A model generated the notes under the pieces. It worked only from the letters and a program-made list of their open reading frames with translations, was not told where the DNA came from and did not search any database. Position numbers and translations under genes: made by a program. Shown one piece after another: positions 1-7,698 of a stretch of 11,917 nucleotides of DNA. Source of the stretch: an uncultured Eubacteriales bacterium (GTDB taxonomy: Bacteria; Bacillota; Clostridia; Oscillospirales; Butyricicoccaceae); contig USML01000058.1 in assembly GCA_900555855.1 (NCBI GenBank), positions 1 through 11,917 on the forward strand, given 5' to 3'. Within the stretch, counting starts at the first letter, position 1; each line of letters begins with the position of its first letter.

Positions 1-772
1 CCTCTGAGCCTTGAGACAAAGAGCAGCATCAAAATACTCTCTAAAAGCGAATGGAACAAAATCAGCGAAAGCGCAAACAAGAAAAAGACCGAAAAGCAAT
101 ATGACAATGAAATCAAGGCAACCGTAGCGAAAAACTCCAAAAATCTCAAGCTTGATGAAACGATAGCTTGGAACGCCACCCTCGGCGAATTCATGAGCAA
201 AAAGCAGCTCTCCGCTCTCGGCTATGCAATGGTCGGAACAATTGTTATGGCAGAGGCGCCGAAGGCGACATTTACGGAGTATCTGACAGCCAAAATGCTT
301 GACAAGCTCGGAGTTGCCCACAAAATAGCGGCGGGGGGATTTTGAGGCGCACGCAACAAATTATACTCTCGGCGGTAAAAGCTACGGCTCTTTCGGCGAT
401 GTAACATATGAAATTACCGGCGGGTCGGGGCTGTCAAAAGTGCCGACGAGTATGCGCTCAGGTCTTGCCGGAGCAATAGCGTATGCGGACGTCAACACTT
501 TTGCCGACGCCATGTATGACATAGCTCTGGCAGAAGTCAAGAAAGCATACAATCTCGGTTACGGCAATGATTTCAATACGGTTTGTGATGTTTTCTTTAA
601 TGACACAATAGTTGATGTAATGCTGTCAGCCTGTAAGACCGACTACAAAGGCGCATTCTTTGACATTATTTCTTACCCCGCAAGGCAATACAAGGGTGCG
701 TGCCCGATCGAAATGCGGGTTTATGATCCGAGCAATGAGCTGTGCGGGTTCGTAAGCGACAGCAAAGCGGTC
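1..772 (+). pseudogene. Frameshifted fragment of an unrecognised, probably secreted protein, joined to nusA
   Basis: I do not recognise this gene. It is open from base 1 and reads to a TGA at 343-345. Removing one G from the G6 run at 333-338 would join it to the frame that continues through 772, so the two parts look like one gene with a one-base indel, either a sequencing error or a mutation. The combined product is about 257 residues, with neither its own start nor its own stop. It is Lys/Ser/Asn-rich at first, then mixed helical sequence, and ends with a CPIEMRVYD stretch near 701-728. From memory, that resembles a beta-sandwich module at the C-terminus of large secreted clostridial proteins (CPV-x-V-x-VYD); this is an inference. 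It uses AAA, ATA and GAA codons that are scarce downstream and is far less GC-rich, so it is foreign to the rest of the window. No signal peptide is visible because the start is missing. Confidence 0.55.
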
Positions 773-1102
773 TCCACCGATGAAAATGTGGATCCCATCG
801 GCGCCTGCGTCGGCCCCAAGGGCGGCCGCGTGGCCGCCATCGTCAACGAGCTGAAGGGCGAGAAGATCGACATCATCAAATACAGCGAGGATCCGGTGCA
901 GTTCGTGGCGGAGGCGCTTTCGCCCGCCGACGTGCTGTCTGTCCAGATGCAGGAGGACGGCAAGTCCTGCAGCGTGGTGGTCCCGGACGACCAGCTTTCC
1001 CTTGCCATCGGCAAGGAGGGACAGAACGCCCGTCTGGCGGCAAAGCTCACCGGCTTCCGCATTGATATCCGCCCCGCCAGCGCCGCGGCAAAGGCGGAGT
1101 AA
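773..1102 (+). CDS. nusA: Transcription termination/antitermination factor NusA, C-terminal KH fragment (5' part missing)
   Basis: NusA binds RNA polymerase and nascent RNA to control pausing, termination and antitermination. Only the last 109 or so residues are here. They contain the end of KH1 ([15 protein letters not shown], with the GxxG loop at 800-835, then [12 protein letters not shown]) and KH2 ([20 protein letters not shown], about 993-1050), followed by a short Ala-rich end. The usual N-terminal polymerase-binding domain, the S1 domain and the first strand of KH1, some 240 residues, are absent. In their place the frame continues upstream into an unrelated AT-rich sequence without a stop. 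The TAA at 1100-1102 is 42 bases before rnpM, the normal Firmicute neighbour, so the 3' end is genuine. If the junction were real, the product would be a NusA unable to bind polymerase in the usual way; an assembly chimera is at least as likely. Confidence 0.88.
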   Translation, partial: STDENVDPIGACVGPKGGRVAAIVNELKGEKIDIIKYSEDPVQFVAEALSPADVLSVQMQEDGKSCSVVVPDDQLSLAIGKEGQNARLAAKLTGFRIDIRPASAAAKAE

Positions 1103-1144
1103 GCAGCGCGTTTGACGCAGGAACCAATCTCAGGAGGTGTCTCC

Positions 1145-1414
1145 ATGCCGAAAAAAATACCCATCCGTCAGTGCGTGGCCTGCCGGGAACACCGGGAGAA
1201 GCCGCTTTTGGCCCGGGTGGTGCGGACGCCGGAGGGCGCCGTGGTCTACGACAGCCGGGGCAAGGTCCCCGGGCGGGGCGCATATCTCTGCCCCAGCGAG
1301 GCCTGTCTGGAAAAGGCCGTCAAGAGCCACGCTTTGAGCCGGGCGCTGGAAACGGAGATCACGCCGGAGATCTATGAAACGCTGCGGCAGCAGTGCAGGG
1401 AGGGAAAGCAATGA
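1145..1414 (+). CDS. rnpM: RNase P modulator RnpM (YlxR, DUF448)
   Basis: This small 89-residue RNA-binding protein belongs to the YlxR/DUF448 family. The Bacillus subtilis member was renamed RnpM because it binds RNase P RNA and modulates its activity. Family hallmarks are present in order: R-x-C-V-A-C-R at residues 8-14, LARVVRTPEG at 22-31, the D-x-x-GK-x-x-GRGAYLC core at 36-49, then ACLEKAVK and the SRAL helix. I chose the ATG at 1145 because a strong AGGAGG lies at 1132-1137, 7 bases upstream; the longer TTG start at 1112 has no ribosome site and would add non-family residues. Four cysteines (10, 13, 49, 54) are spaced like a possible metal site. The stop overlaps the next start (ATGA at 1411-1414), which implies translational coupling. 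Confidence 0.93.
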   Translation: MPKKIPIRQCVACREHREKPLLARVVRTPEGAVVYDSRGKVPGRGAYLCPSEACLEKAVKSHALSRALETEITPEIYETLRQQCREGKQ

Positions 1415-1986
1415 CAGAGGAGCTTTTGGGCTTTCTCGGCCTGATGCGCCGGGCGGGCGCGCTGGCGCTGGGCGCGGAGGACGCCTTCGACGCCGCCCGG
1501 ATGGGCAGGGCCAGGCTGCTCTGCCTGGCCCAGGACGCCGCCCGCAACACCCGGGACGGCATGAAAAACGCCGCCGCCCAGCGGGAACCGGAAATGCCGC
1601 TGCTGGAGCTGGATGCGGATAAGGCCCTTTTGGGCAAGGCGCTGGGCTGCGGCCAGTGCGCCGCCTTCGCCCTGCTGGATACGGGCTTTGCCCTGTCCTT
1701 TTGCAAAAAGCTGGGCAGGGAAGACTGTCTCCCGGCGCTGGAAGAGCGTCTGGCCCGGGAAAAGAAGCGCAAGGCCAAAAAGGAAGCGCAGAAAAAGCCG
1801 GCCCCTTCGCTCCCGCCCGGGGCGAAAAGCGGAGCCGCAGGACGCATCGCCGCCAAAAAGGGGCGGGCGTCGGAACGCATCGCCGGCCTGTCTCCGGCGA
1901 AGGGCCGCGGCGGCCCCAAAAGCGGGAGGGCCAGCCGCCGGAGCATGGGAACGAAGACCGCGCAGGACCGGAAAAGGGGGAACTGA
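1411..1986 (+). CDS. ylxQ: YlxQ-type L7Ae/L30e-family RNA-binding protein with long basic C-terminal tail
   Basis: The first 100 or so residues match the L7Ae/L30e fold of YlxQ: LLGFLGLMRRAGALALG at residues 5-21, an ARLLCLAQDAARNT stretch matching the family's LAxDAxxNT kink-turn-binding region, and a late LGKALGCGQCAAFALLDTGFA segment. Family proteins are usually about 100 residues; this one has 191. The extra part (about 109-191) is rich in Lys, Arg, Ala, Gly and Ser, starts as a charged helix (KKRKAKKEAQKK) and then looks disordered, as expected for a nonspecific RNA-binding tail. The ATG at 1411 overlaps the rnpM stop and has a purine-rich GGGAGGG site about 8 bases upstream; a GTG at 1393 is in frame but has no such site. 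It is inferred to bind a kink-turn or ribosomal RNA; its exact target is not established. infB follows after 3 bases. Confidence 0.85.
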   Translation: MTEELLGFLGLMRRAGALALGAEDAFDAARMGRARLLCLAQDAARNTRDGMKNAAAQREPEMPLLELDADKALLGKALGCGQCAAFALLDTGFALSFCKKLGREDCLPALEERLAREKKRKAKKEAQKKPAPSLPPGAKSGAAGRIAAKKGRASERIAGLSPAKGRGGPKSGRASRRSMGTKTAQDRKRGN

Positions 1987-1989
1987 GCT

Positions 1990-4440
1990 ATGATAAACAA
2001 TAAGATCAAGATCACGGAGCTGGCAAAGGACTTTGCCCTGCAGAGCAAGGACATCTGCACGGCGCTTTCCGCCATGGGCAAGACCTACAAGCCCTCCCAG
2101 AGCGTTACCACCCAGGAGGTGGGCATGCTGATGGATTATCTCACCCAGAAGCATCAGCTGGGCTCGCTGGAGGAGATCCGCGCCACGGCCGCTCAGGCGG
2201 CAGAGCAGCGCAAGCAGGCCGCGGAGGATCGCATCCGCAAGCAGCAGGAGGAGGCGGCGGCCCGCATCCGCGCCGAGGAGAAGGCCAAGGAGGACCTGAT
2301 CCGCAAGAGCCAGCCCAAGGCCGAGCCTGCAAAGCCCCGGCAGCCGGAAAAGCCGAAGCAGCCCGCCAAGGCCCGGCCCCAGGGACAGACGCTGCAGTAT
2401 ACGCCGCCGGCCCGTGCGGAGGAAAAGCCCGCCCAGACCCCCGCGCAGGATCAGGCGGCCGCCGGCAAGCGCCACTATGTGGACACCCGGGGCAACAGCG
2501 TCAACATCGCCAAGTACGACGAGCGGCTGGATACGCTGGTGCCCCAGCAGGCAGGCCGCTTCAACCAGAGCCAGAGCAAGCAGAAGCTGGTCAAGAAGGA
2601 CCAGCGCCGGCCCCAGTTCGGCAACAAGCGCCGCCAGGAGGAGCAGGAGAAGATGCGCCGCCTGGAGCAGCAGGCCCAGATCAAAAAGGTCCCGCTGAAG
2701 GTCCAGATCCCGGAGGAGATCTCCGTGGGCGAGCTGGCCCTGCGGCTGAAGAAGACTGCCGCGGAGGTCATCAAGCAGCTGATGAAGCTGGGCGTTTTGG
2801 CCAATGTTTCCCAGAATATCGATTACGATACCGCCTCTCTGGTGGCCATGGAGCTGGGCGCCGTGCCGGAGAAGGAGGTCGTCGTCACCATCGAGGAGCG
2901 CCTGTTTGACGAGCATGAGGATCAGGATCAGGATCTGAAGCCCCGCGCGCCGGTGGTGGTGGTCATGGGCCATGTGGACCACGGCAAGACCTCTCTGCTG
3001 GACGCCATCCGCAACACCCATGTGACGGCGGGCGAGGCCGGCGGCATCACCCAGCATATCGGCGCTTACCGGGTCAAGCTCAACGGCAGAGACATCACCT
3101 TTTTGGATACGCCCGGCCACGCGGCCTTTACCTCCATGCGCGCCCGGGGCGCGCAGGTGACGGACATCGCCATTCTGGTGGTGGCGGCGGACGACGGCAT
3201 CATGCCCCAGACCGTGGAGGCCATCAACCATGCCAAGGCGGCGGGCGTCCCGCTGATCGTGGCGGTCAATAAGATCGACAAGCACAACGCCGACCCCGAC
3301 CGGGTCCTCCAGCAGCTGACGGAATACGGTCTGGTGCCCGAGGCATGGGGCGGCGATACCATCGTCTGCCCCATCTCCGCTTTGAAGCACGAGGGCATCG
3401 ACAACCTGCTGGAGATGGTGCTGCTGACGGCGGATATGCTGGAGCTGAAGGCCAACCCCAACCGTCTGGCCAAGGGCACCGTCATCGAGGCCAAGCTGGA
3501 CCGGGGCCGCGGCCCCGTGGCCACCGTGCTCATCCAGAACGGCACGCTCCATGCCGGCGACATCGTCATTGCCGGGACGGCCGTTGGCCGCGTCCGCGCC
3601 ATGAACGACGAAAAGGGCCGCAGGCTGGAGGAGGCCGGCCCCTCCGTCCCCGTGGAGATCGTGGGTCTGGGCGAGGTGCCCGGCGCCGGCGATGTGTTCT
3701 ACGCCGTGGAGGACGAGCGCATGGCCCGCACGCTGGCAGAAAAGCGGAAATTCGAAGAAAAGGAAAAGCAGGCGGCCGCCGTTCAGAAGGTCACGCTGGA
3801 AAATCTCTTCTCCTCCATCGAGCAGGGCAGCGTGAAGGATCTGAACATCATCGTCAAGGCCGATGTAAAGGGCTCTGCCGAGGCCGTCAAGGCGTCGCTG
3901 GAGAAGCTCTCCAACGACGAGGTCCGCGTCCGGGTCATCCACAACGGCGTGGGCGGCATCAACAACAGCGATGTGATGCTGGCGGAGGCTTCCAACGCCA
4001 TCATCGTTGGCTTTAATGTGCGGCCGGAGGCCGGCGTGGCCGAGGAGGCTGAGCGGGCCAAGGTGGATGTGCGGCTGTACCGGGTCATTTACGACTGCCT
4101 GGAGGAGATCGAGCAGGCCATGCGCGGCATGCTGGCTCCCACCTTCAAGGAGGTCGTTCTGGGCCATGCGGAGATCCGCGAGACCTTCAAGGTCAGCGGC
4201 GTTGGCACCATTGCCGGCTGCTATGTGAAGGACGGCAAGATGCAGCGCAACGAAAAGGTCCGCCTGATCCGGGACAGCATCGTCATCTACGAGGGCGAGC
4301 TGGCCAGCCTGAAGCGCTTTAAGGACGACGCCCGCGAGGTGGCCGCCGGCTTTGAATGCGGCATGAGCTTTGATAAGTTCAACGACATCAAGGTGGGCGA
4401 TATCGTGGAAGCCTTCGTCATGGAGGAAGTCAAGCGGTAA
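1990..4440 (+). CDS. infB: Translation initiation factor IF-2
   Basis: IF2 is the GTPase that places initiator fMet-tRNA on the 30S subunit and promotes 50S joining. At 816 residues it is of normal length. Domain order: a small IF2N domain at about 1-55; a charged Gln/Lys/Glu/Ala helix and Pro-rich linker at about 65-230; a second IF2N domain at about 235-290; the GTPase domain with G1 GHVDHGKT (327-334), G2 Thr354 in GGITQHI, G3 DTPGH (373-377), G4 NKID (427-430) and G5 SAL (463-465); a beta-barrel domain from about 485; and the C1/C2 domains (about 615-816), the last with the fMet-tRNA-binding [21 protein letters not shown] segment. All nucleotide-binding residues are intact. The ATG at 1990 follows an AAAGGGGG site (about 1974-1981). 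Within the linker, [20 protein letters not shown] (162-181) stands out as ordered sequence. A few bases separate it from ylxQ and rbfA, so it is in the same operon. Confidence 0.98.
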   Translation: MINNKIKITELAKDFALQSKDICTALSAMGKTYKPSQSVTTQEVGMLMDYLTQKHQLGSLEEIRATAAQAAEQRKQAAEDRIRKQQEEAAARIRAEEKAKEDLIRKSQPKAEPAKPRQPEKPKQPAKARPQGQTLQYTPPARAEEKPAQTPAQDQAAAGKRHYVDTRGNSVNIAKYDERLDTLVPQQAGRFNQSQSKQKLVKKDQRRPQFGNKRRQEEQEKMRRLEQQAQIKKVPLKVQIPEEISVGELALRLKKTAAEVIKQLMKLGVLANVSQNIDYDTASLVAMELGAVPEKEVVVTIEERLFDEHEDQDQDLKPRAPVVVVMGHVDHGKTSLLDAIRNTHVTAGEAGGITQHIGAYRVKLNGRDITFLDTPGHAAFTSMRARGAQVTDIAILVVAADDGIMPQTVEAINHAKAAGVPLIVAVNKIDKHNADPDRVLQQLTEYGLVPEAWGGDTIVCPISALKHEGIDNLLEMVLLTADMLELKANPNRLAKGTVIEAKLDRGRGPVATVLIQNGTLHAGDIVIAGTAVGRVRAMNDEKGRRLEEAGPSVPVEIVGLGEVPGAGDVFYAVEDERMARTLAEKRKFEEKEKQAAAVQKVTLENLFSSIEQGSVKDLNIIVKADVKGSAEAVKASLEKLSNDEVRVRVIHNGVGGINNSDVMLAEASNAIIVGFNVRPEAGVAEEAERAKVDVRLYRVIYDCLEEIEQAMRGMLAPTFKEVVLGHAEIRETFKVSGVGTIAGCYVKDGKMQRNEKVRLIRDSIVIYEGELASLKRFKDDAREVAAGFECGMSFDKFNDIKVGDIVEAFVMEEVKR

Positions 4441-4453
4441 AAGGAGAGGTTCT

Positions 4454-4882
4454 ATGCCATATAATTCAAACCGGGTGCAGCGCATCAGCGAGGAGGTCGC
4501 AAGGGAGCTTTCCGTGCTGCTGCGCAGCGTGAAGGATCCCCGGGTGTCTCAGGTGATGCTGTCGGTGGTGCGCTGTGAGGTCACCAACGATATGCGCTGG
4601 TGCCGGGTCTATCTCAGCGCCTTGGGCGAGCATGACAAAAAGGAGCTGAAGCGGGGGCTCGTCTCCTGCTCCGGCTTCCTGCGGCGGGAGCTGGCCCAGC
4701 GGCTGCGGCTGCGCTATACGCCGGAGCTGGTCTTCGTCATGGACGATTCCATCGCCCACGGCGCCCATATCGCCGCCGTTTTGAACACGCTGGACATCCC
4801 GGAGGATGCGCCGGAGGCGCCGGAGGATGCGCCGGAGGCGCCGGAGGACGGGGAGGAGGCCCAGCATGAGCAGGCCCGTTGA
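4454..4882 (+). CDS. rbfA: 30S ribosome-binding factor RbfA
   Basis: RbfA is a single KH-like domain protein that binds immature 30S subunits and helps process and fold the 5' end of 16S rRNA. The 142-residue product shows the family pattern: an N-terminal RVQRISEEVARELSVLL helix, the KDPRVSQVMLSVVRCEVTNDM strand region, a CRVYLSALG strand, FLRRELAQRLRLRYTPELVFVMDDS and a final amphipathic helix. After about residue 115 it has an acidic Pro/Glu/Asp/Ala tail with an exact repeat (see the repeat entry), which is not part of the usual fold. The ATG at 4454 has AAGGAGAGG at 4441-4449, directly after the infB stop. The gene ends 17 bases inside nrnA, so its acidic tail codons also carry the nrnA ribosome site. 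Confidence 0.95.
   Translation: MPYNSNRVQRISEEVARELSVLLRSVKDPRVSQVMLSVVRCEVTNDMRWCRVYLSALGEHDKKELKRGLVSCSGFLRRELAQRLRLRYTPELVFVMDDSIAHGAHIAAVLNTLDIPEDAPEAPEDAPEAPEDGEEAQHEQAR
4801..4842 (+). repeat. Two exact 21-bp tandem repeats in the rbfA 3' end
   Basis: The unit GGAGGATGCGCCGGAGGCGCC occupies 4801-4821 and is repeated exactly at 4822-4842; a degenerate third copy starts at 4843 (GGAGGACGGGGAGGAGGC). Because the unit is 21 bp, the reading frame is kept and each copy encodes a PEDAPEA-type heptad of the acidic RbfA tail. Copy number could change without a frameshift. The degenerate copy supplies the GGGGAGGAGG that serves as the nrnA Shine-Dalgarno. Confidence 0.93.
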
Positions 4883-5831
4883 CCTTATGGAGGCCGGCGA
4901 ATGGCTGCTGGAGCACGATGATTACCTGATCCTGACCCATCGCCGGCCCGACGGGGATACCGTGGGCTGTGCCGCGGCGCTGTGCCGCGGCCTGCGGCAA
5001 AAGGGCAAGCGGGCCTTCGTCTTCCCCAATGAGGATCTGACGCCCCGGCTGGGCTTTCTGCTGGAGGGGCTGACGGCCCCGGCGGGGCTTCTGCCGGCGC
5101 ATATTCTGGCCGTGGACATCGCCGACCCCGCCCTGCTCACCGAGGGGGAGGCCCCCTATGGCGGCCGGGTGGCCCTTTGCATCGACCATCATCCCTCCAA
5201 CACCGGCTATGCGGAACGGCTTCTGCTGCAGCCCAAGGCCGCGGCGGCGGGCGAGGTGGTGCTTTTGCTGCTGGAGACCATGGGCGTGACGCCGGATCTG
5301 CCCATCTGGGAGGCCCTGTATATCGCCGTGGCCACCGATACCGGCTGCTTCCGCTTTTCCAACACCACGCCCCTTTCCCATGAGATCGCCGCCCGGGCCA
5401 TCGGGGCCGGGCTGGATTTTCACAGGCACAACCATACCTTTTTTGAGGCCAAGAGCAAGGTCCGCTTCGCCATCGAGCGGCAGATGCTGGACCGGCTGCG
5501 CTTTTCGCCGGACGGAAGGGTCTGCTGCTCCTGGCTGGACCGGGACTGGCTGGATTCCATCGCCGCCACCGACGACGACCTGGACAATCTCTCCACCCTG
5601 ACCATGAGCCTGGAGGGGGTGGACTGCGGCATCATCCTCACCCAGAACCGGGGAGACGGGCGGTATAAGGTCTCCGTCCGCACCCACAAGCCCGCAGACG
5701 CCAGCCGCATCTGCCAGCACTTCGGCGGCGGAGGCCACCCAAGGGCCGCGGGCTGTACCGTAGACGGGCCGGCAGAGCAGGCGGCGCAGCGCCTGATGGC
5801 GGCGGCAGGAGAGGAGCTTGCATCATGCTGA
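4866..5831 (+). CDS. nrnA: Bifunctional oligoribonuclease / pAp phosphatase NrnA (DHH-DHHA1)
   Basis: DHH-family phosphoesterase that degrades nanoRNA (2-5 nt) and, in characterised relatives, dephosphorylates 3'-phosphoadenosine 5'-phosphate. The 321 residues show the motifs in order: I, THRRPDGDTVG (24-34); II, the VDIAD aspartates (83-87); III, the DHH triad in IDHHPSN (106-112); IV, ATDTGCF (156-162); and the DHHA1 substrate-binding GGGGHPRAAG (287-296). Metal ligands H25, D29, D31, D84, H108 and D158 are all present, so an active cytoplasmic, Mn-dependent enzyme is expected. The start at 4866 was chosen because MSRPVDLMEAGEWL matches the usual N-terminus and GGGGAGGAGG lies at 4850-4859; an upstream in-frame ATG would add only an Arg-rich out-of-frame reading of the rbfA repeats. 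It overlaps rbfA by 17 bases and truB by 7, implying coupled translation. Confidence 0.94.
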   Translation: MSRPVDLMEAGEWLLEHDDYLILTHRRPDGDTVGCAAALCRGLRQKGKRAFVFPNEDLTPRLGFLLEGLTAPAGLLPAHILAVDIADPALLTEGEAPYGGRVALCIDHHPSNTGYAERLLLQPKAAAAGEVVLLLLETMGVTPDLPIWEALYIAVATDTGCFRFSNTTPLSHEIAARAIGAGLDFHRHNHTFFEAKSKVRFAIERQMLDRLRFSPDGRVCCSWLDRDWLDSIAATDDDLDNLSTLTMSLEGVDCGIILTQNRGDGRYKVSVRTHKPADASRICQHFGGGGHPRAAGCTVDGPAEQAAQRLMAAAGEELASC

Positions 5832-6742
5832 ACGGGATCCTGCTGCTGGACAAGCCCGAGGGCTTCACCTCCCACGACGCGGTGGCCAAGCTCCGGGGCA
5901 TGCTCCGGCAGAAGCGCATCGGCCACGCCGGGACGCTGGACCCGCTGGCCACCGGGCTGCTGGTGGTGCTTCTGGGCAGCGCCACCCGGGCCTCCGATCA
6001 GGCCGCAGGGCAGCAAAAGGAATATCTGGCCCGGCTGCGGCTGGGGCTGGAGACCGATACGGAGGACATCACAGGCCAGACGCTGGCGCAGCGGCCCGTG
6101 ACGGTCGGCAGGGAAGACCTGCAGGCGATCCTGCCCCGGTTCACCGGGGAGATCCTGCAGCGGCCCCCCATGTATTCCGCCCTGCAGGTGGACGGCAAGC
6201 GGCTCTATGCCCTGGCCCGCAGGGGCGTGGCGGTGGAGCTGGAGGGTCGGCCCATCACCGTTTCCCGGCTCTCCCTGCTGCCCCCGGCAGACGGGCTGCC
6301 GGCGGGGGACTTTGATCTGCGGGTGGTCTGCTCCAAGGGGACCTATATCCGCGCGCTTTGCCGGGATCTGGGGCAGGCGCTGGGCTGCGGCGGCTGTATG
6401 GCCGCGCTGCGGCGGGTGCGCTCCGGCGGGTTTTCCCTGGAGGACGCCCTGACCCTCGAGCAGATCGCGGCTGCGCTGGAAGCGGGCACGCTGGCGGAGC
6501 ATATCCTGCCCACGGACCGGGTCTATGACACGCTGCCCGCCGTCTGGCTCAACGAAGCCGGCGATATTCGCGCGTCCCACGGGGCTTTTTTCACCGAGGA
6601 GCATCTTTCCCAGGGCGCGATCCCGCCGGAGGGGGCGCTTTGCCGGGTCTATGACAGCGGCGGCGTCTTTCGTCAGGTGGGGCAGGCCCGGCCGCTGGAA
6701 AAGGGCGGACTGGCGATTTTCTGTAAGACCAATTTCTGCTGA
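5825..6742 (+). CDS. truB: tRNA pseudouridine(55) synthase TruB
   Basis: TruB converts U55 of the tRNA T-loop to pseudouridine. The 305-residue protein begins with the family signature MLNGILLLDKPEGFTSHDAV and has the catalytic motif GHAGTLDPLATGLL (33-46), with Asp39 as nucleophile. It also has the QRPPMYSALQVDGKRLYALA substrate-binding segment (from 112, with Tyr117) and CSKGTYIRAL (169-178) with Arg176. A C-terminal part of about 65 residues forms the usual small TruB/PUA-like region. The ATG at 5825 lies 7 bases inside nrnA and has AGGAGAGGAG at 5807-5816. Length and all key residues are normal. The stop overlaps the purine-rich site of ribF. Confidence 0.96.
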   Translation: MLNGILLLDKPEGFTSHDAVAKLRGMLRQKRIGHAGTLDPLATGLLVVLLGSATRASDQAAGQQKEYLARLRLGLETDTEDITGQTLAQRPVTVGREDLQAILPRFTGEILQRPPMYSALQVDGKRLYALARRGVAVELEGRPITVSRLSLLPPADGLPAGDFDLRVVCSKGTYIRALCRDLGQALGCGGCMAALRRVRSGGFSLEDALTLEQIAAALEAGTLAEHILPTDRVYDTLPAVWLNEAGDIRASHGAFFTEEHLSQGAIPPEGALCRVYDSGGVFRQVGQARPLEKGGLAIFCKTNFC

Positions 6743-6753
6743 GGAGGGCGCTT

Positions 6754-7641
6754 ATGACGGGCACAGAGCAGCCCCGGGGCCGGGTGGTGGCGCTGGGCTT
6801 TTTCGACGGAGTCCACCGGGGCCACCGGGCCATTTTGCAAAAGGCCGCGGCGCTGGCGGCGGAGAAGGGACTGGAATGTGCCGCCGTCACCTTTGAGACC
6901 CATCCCCGGGCCTATGTTTTGGGCCGGGCGCCGGACCTGATCGTCCCCTTTGCCCGGCGCTATGCCCTGCTGCAGCAGGCGGGGGCCGCGCTGGTGGTGG
7001 CCCTGCCCTTTGACCGGCAGATGGCCGAGACCACGCCGGAGGAGTTTGCCGCCCTGCTGCGGGAGCGCTATCGGGCGCAGGCGGTGGTCTGCGGGGAAAA
7101 TTACCGCTTTGGCTGCCGCGCCGCCGGAACGCCGGAGGATCTGCGCCGGTTCGGGCTGGAGACCTATGTGGTGCCGCCGGTGCTTTACGGAAAGCGGCCC
7201 GTCTCCTCCACCTGGATCCGGGAATGTGTCCGGGAGGGCAAGGTGGGCCTGGCCCGCCGCCTGCTGGGCCGGCCCTTTCAGCTGGAGGGCGGCGTGACCC
7301 ACGGCTTTCAGGTGGGGCGCAAGCTGGGCTTTCCCACGGTGAATGTGGCGGTGGAGCCGGGGCTTCTGCTGCCGGCAAGGGGCGTTTATGTGACGGAGAC
7401 GGTGCTGCCGGAGGGGGTCTTCCGGGCCGTTACCAATGTGGGCTCCCGCCCCACCTTTACCGACGCGGATATCGTCAGCGTGGAGAGCTACCTGCTGGAC
7501 TTTTCCGGCGACCTTTACGGCCGGGAGGTGCAGGTGCGCTTTTTGAAATATCTCCGGCCGGAGCGGCCCTTTGAAAATGCACAGGCCCTCAGCGAGCAGA
7601 TCGCCCGGGATGTGCAGGCCGCGCTGGACTGGAGAGGATAA
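6754..7641 (+). CDS. ribF: Bifunctional riboflavin kinase / FMN adenylyltransferase RibF
   Basis: RibF phosphorylates riboflavin to FMN and adenylylates FMN to FAD. The 295-residue protein has both modules. The N-terminal nucleotidyltransferase carries GFFDGVHRGH (15-24, the HxGH-type site), GENYRFG (114-120) and SSTWIR (151-156). The C-terminal kinase carries GFPTVN (192-197, the PTxN motif), NVGSRPTF (228-235), Glu244 in the VESY segment as the likely base, and LYGREV. Phe16 replaces the common Asn of GNFDGVHxGH, a conservative-position change also possible in active enzymes. The ATG at 6754 follows GAGGAGGG (6741-6748), 5 bases away, which overlaps the truB stop. ribF is the classical 3' neighbour of truB in Firmicutes. 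I see no FMN riboswitch upstream, so it is presumably expressed with the operon. Confidence 0.96.
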   Translation: MTGTEQPRGRVVALGFFDGVHRGHRAILQKAAALAAEKGLECAAVTFETHPRAYVLGRAPDLIVPFARRYALLQQAGAALVVALPFDRQMAETTPEEFAALLRERYRAQAVVCGENYRFGCRAAGTPEDLRRFGLETYVVPPVLYGKRPVSSTWIRECVREGKVGLARRLLGRPFQLEGGVTHGFQVGRKLGFPTVNVAVEPGLLLPARGVYVTETVLPEGVFRAVTNVGSRPTFTDADIVSVESYLLDFSGDLYGREVQVRFLKYLRPERPFENAQALSEQIARDVQAALDWRG

Positions 7642-7698
7642 AAAGGCGCGCTCCGCCGCTGGTTTTTTCTTACCCCTCGTTCAAAGGAGGAAACGCAA

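Noticed and set aside
440..772. GTG at 440 as the start of a NusA-fusion protein
   Set aside because: No ribosome site precedes it, and the frame is already open to about 325; it is just an internal Val codon of the foreign segment.
1..772. Integrated phage or mobile element as source of the AT-rich segment
   Set aside because: No integrase, transposase, phage protein, att-like repeat or terminal inverted repeat is visible in it; composition alone is not enough.
1372..4485. Very long open frame (1037 codons) on the minus strand, antisense to ylxQ and infB
   Set aside because: Its product is Leu/His/Gly/Ala-rich low-information sequence without any domain, and it mirrors infB codons. GC-rich third positions remove stops from the opposite strand, so it is a compositional shadow. 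Other long minus-strand frames (4737-5738, 5420-6604, 7681-9132, 9183-10139, 10214-11200) are rejected for the same reason.
4806..4865. Upstream ATG as nrnA start, giving an Arg-rich leader
   Set aside because: The leader is only the rbfA tandem repeats read in another frame; the ATG at 4866 has a strong ribosome site and gives the family N-terminus.
6690..6754. FMN riboswitch before ribF
   Set aside because: ribF starts 11 bases after truB, and none of the conserved RFN-element segments are seen upstream.
7645..7668. Possible terminator between ribF and the M20 gene
   Set aside because: The stem is only GGCG/CGCC with a 5-base loop, and five bases separate it from the T6 run at 7663-7668; too weak to call.
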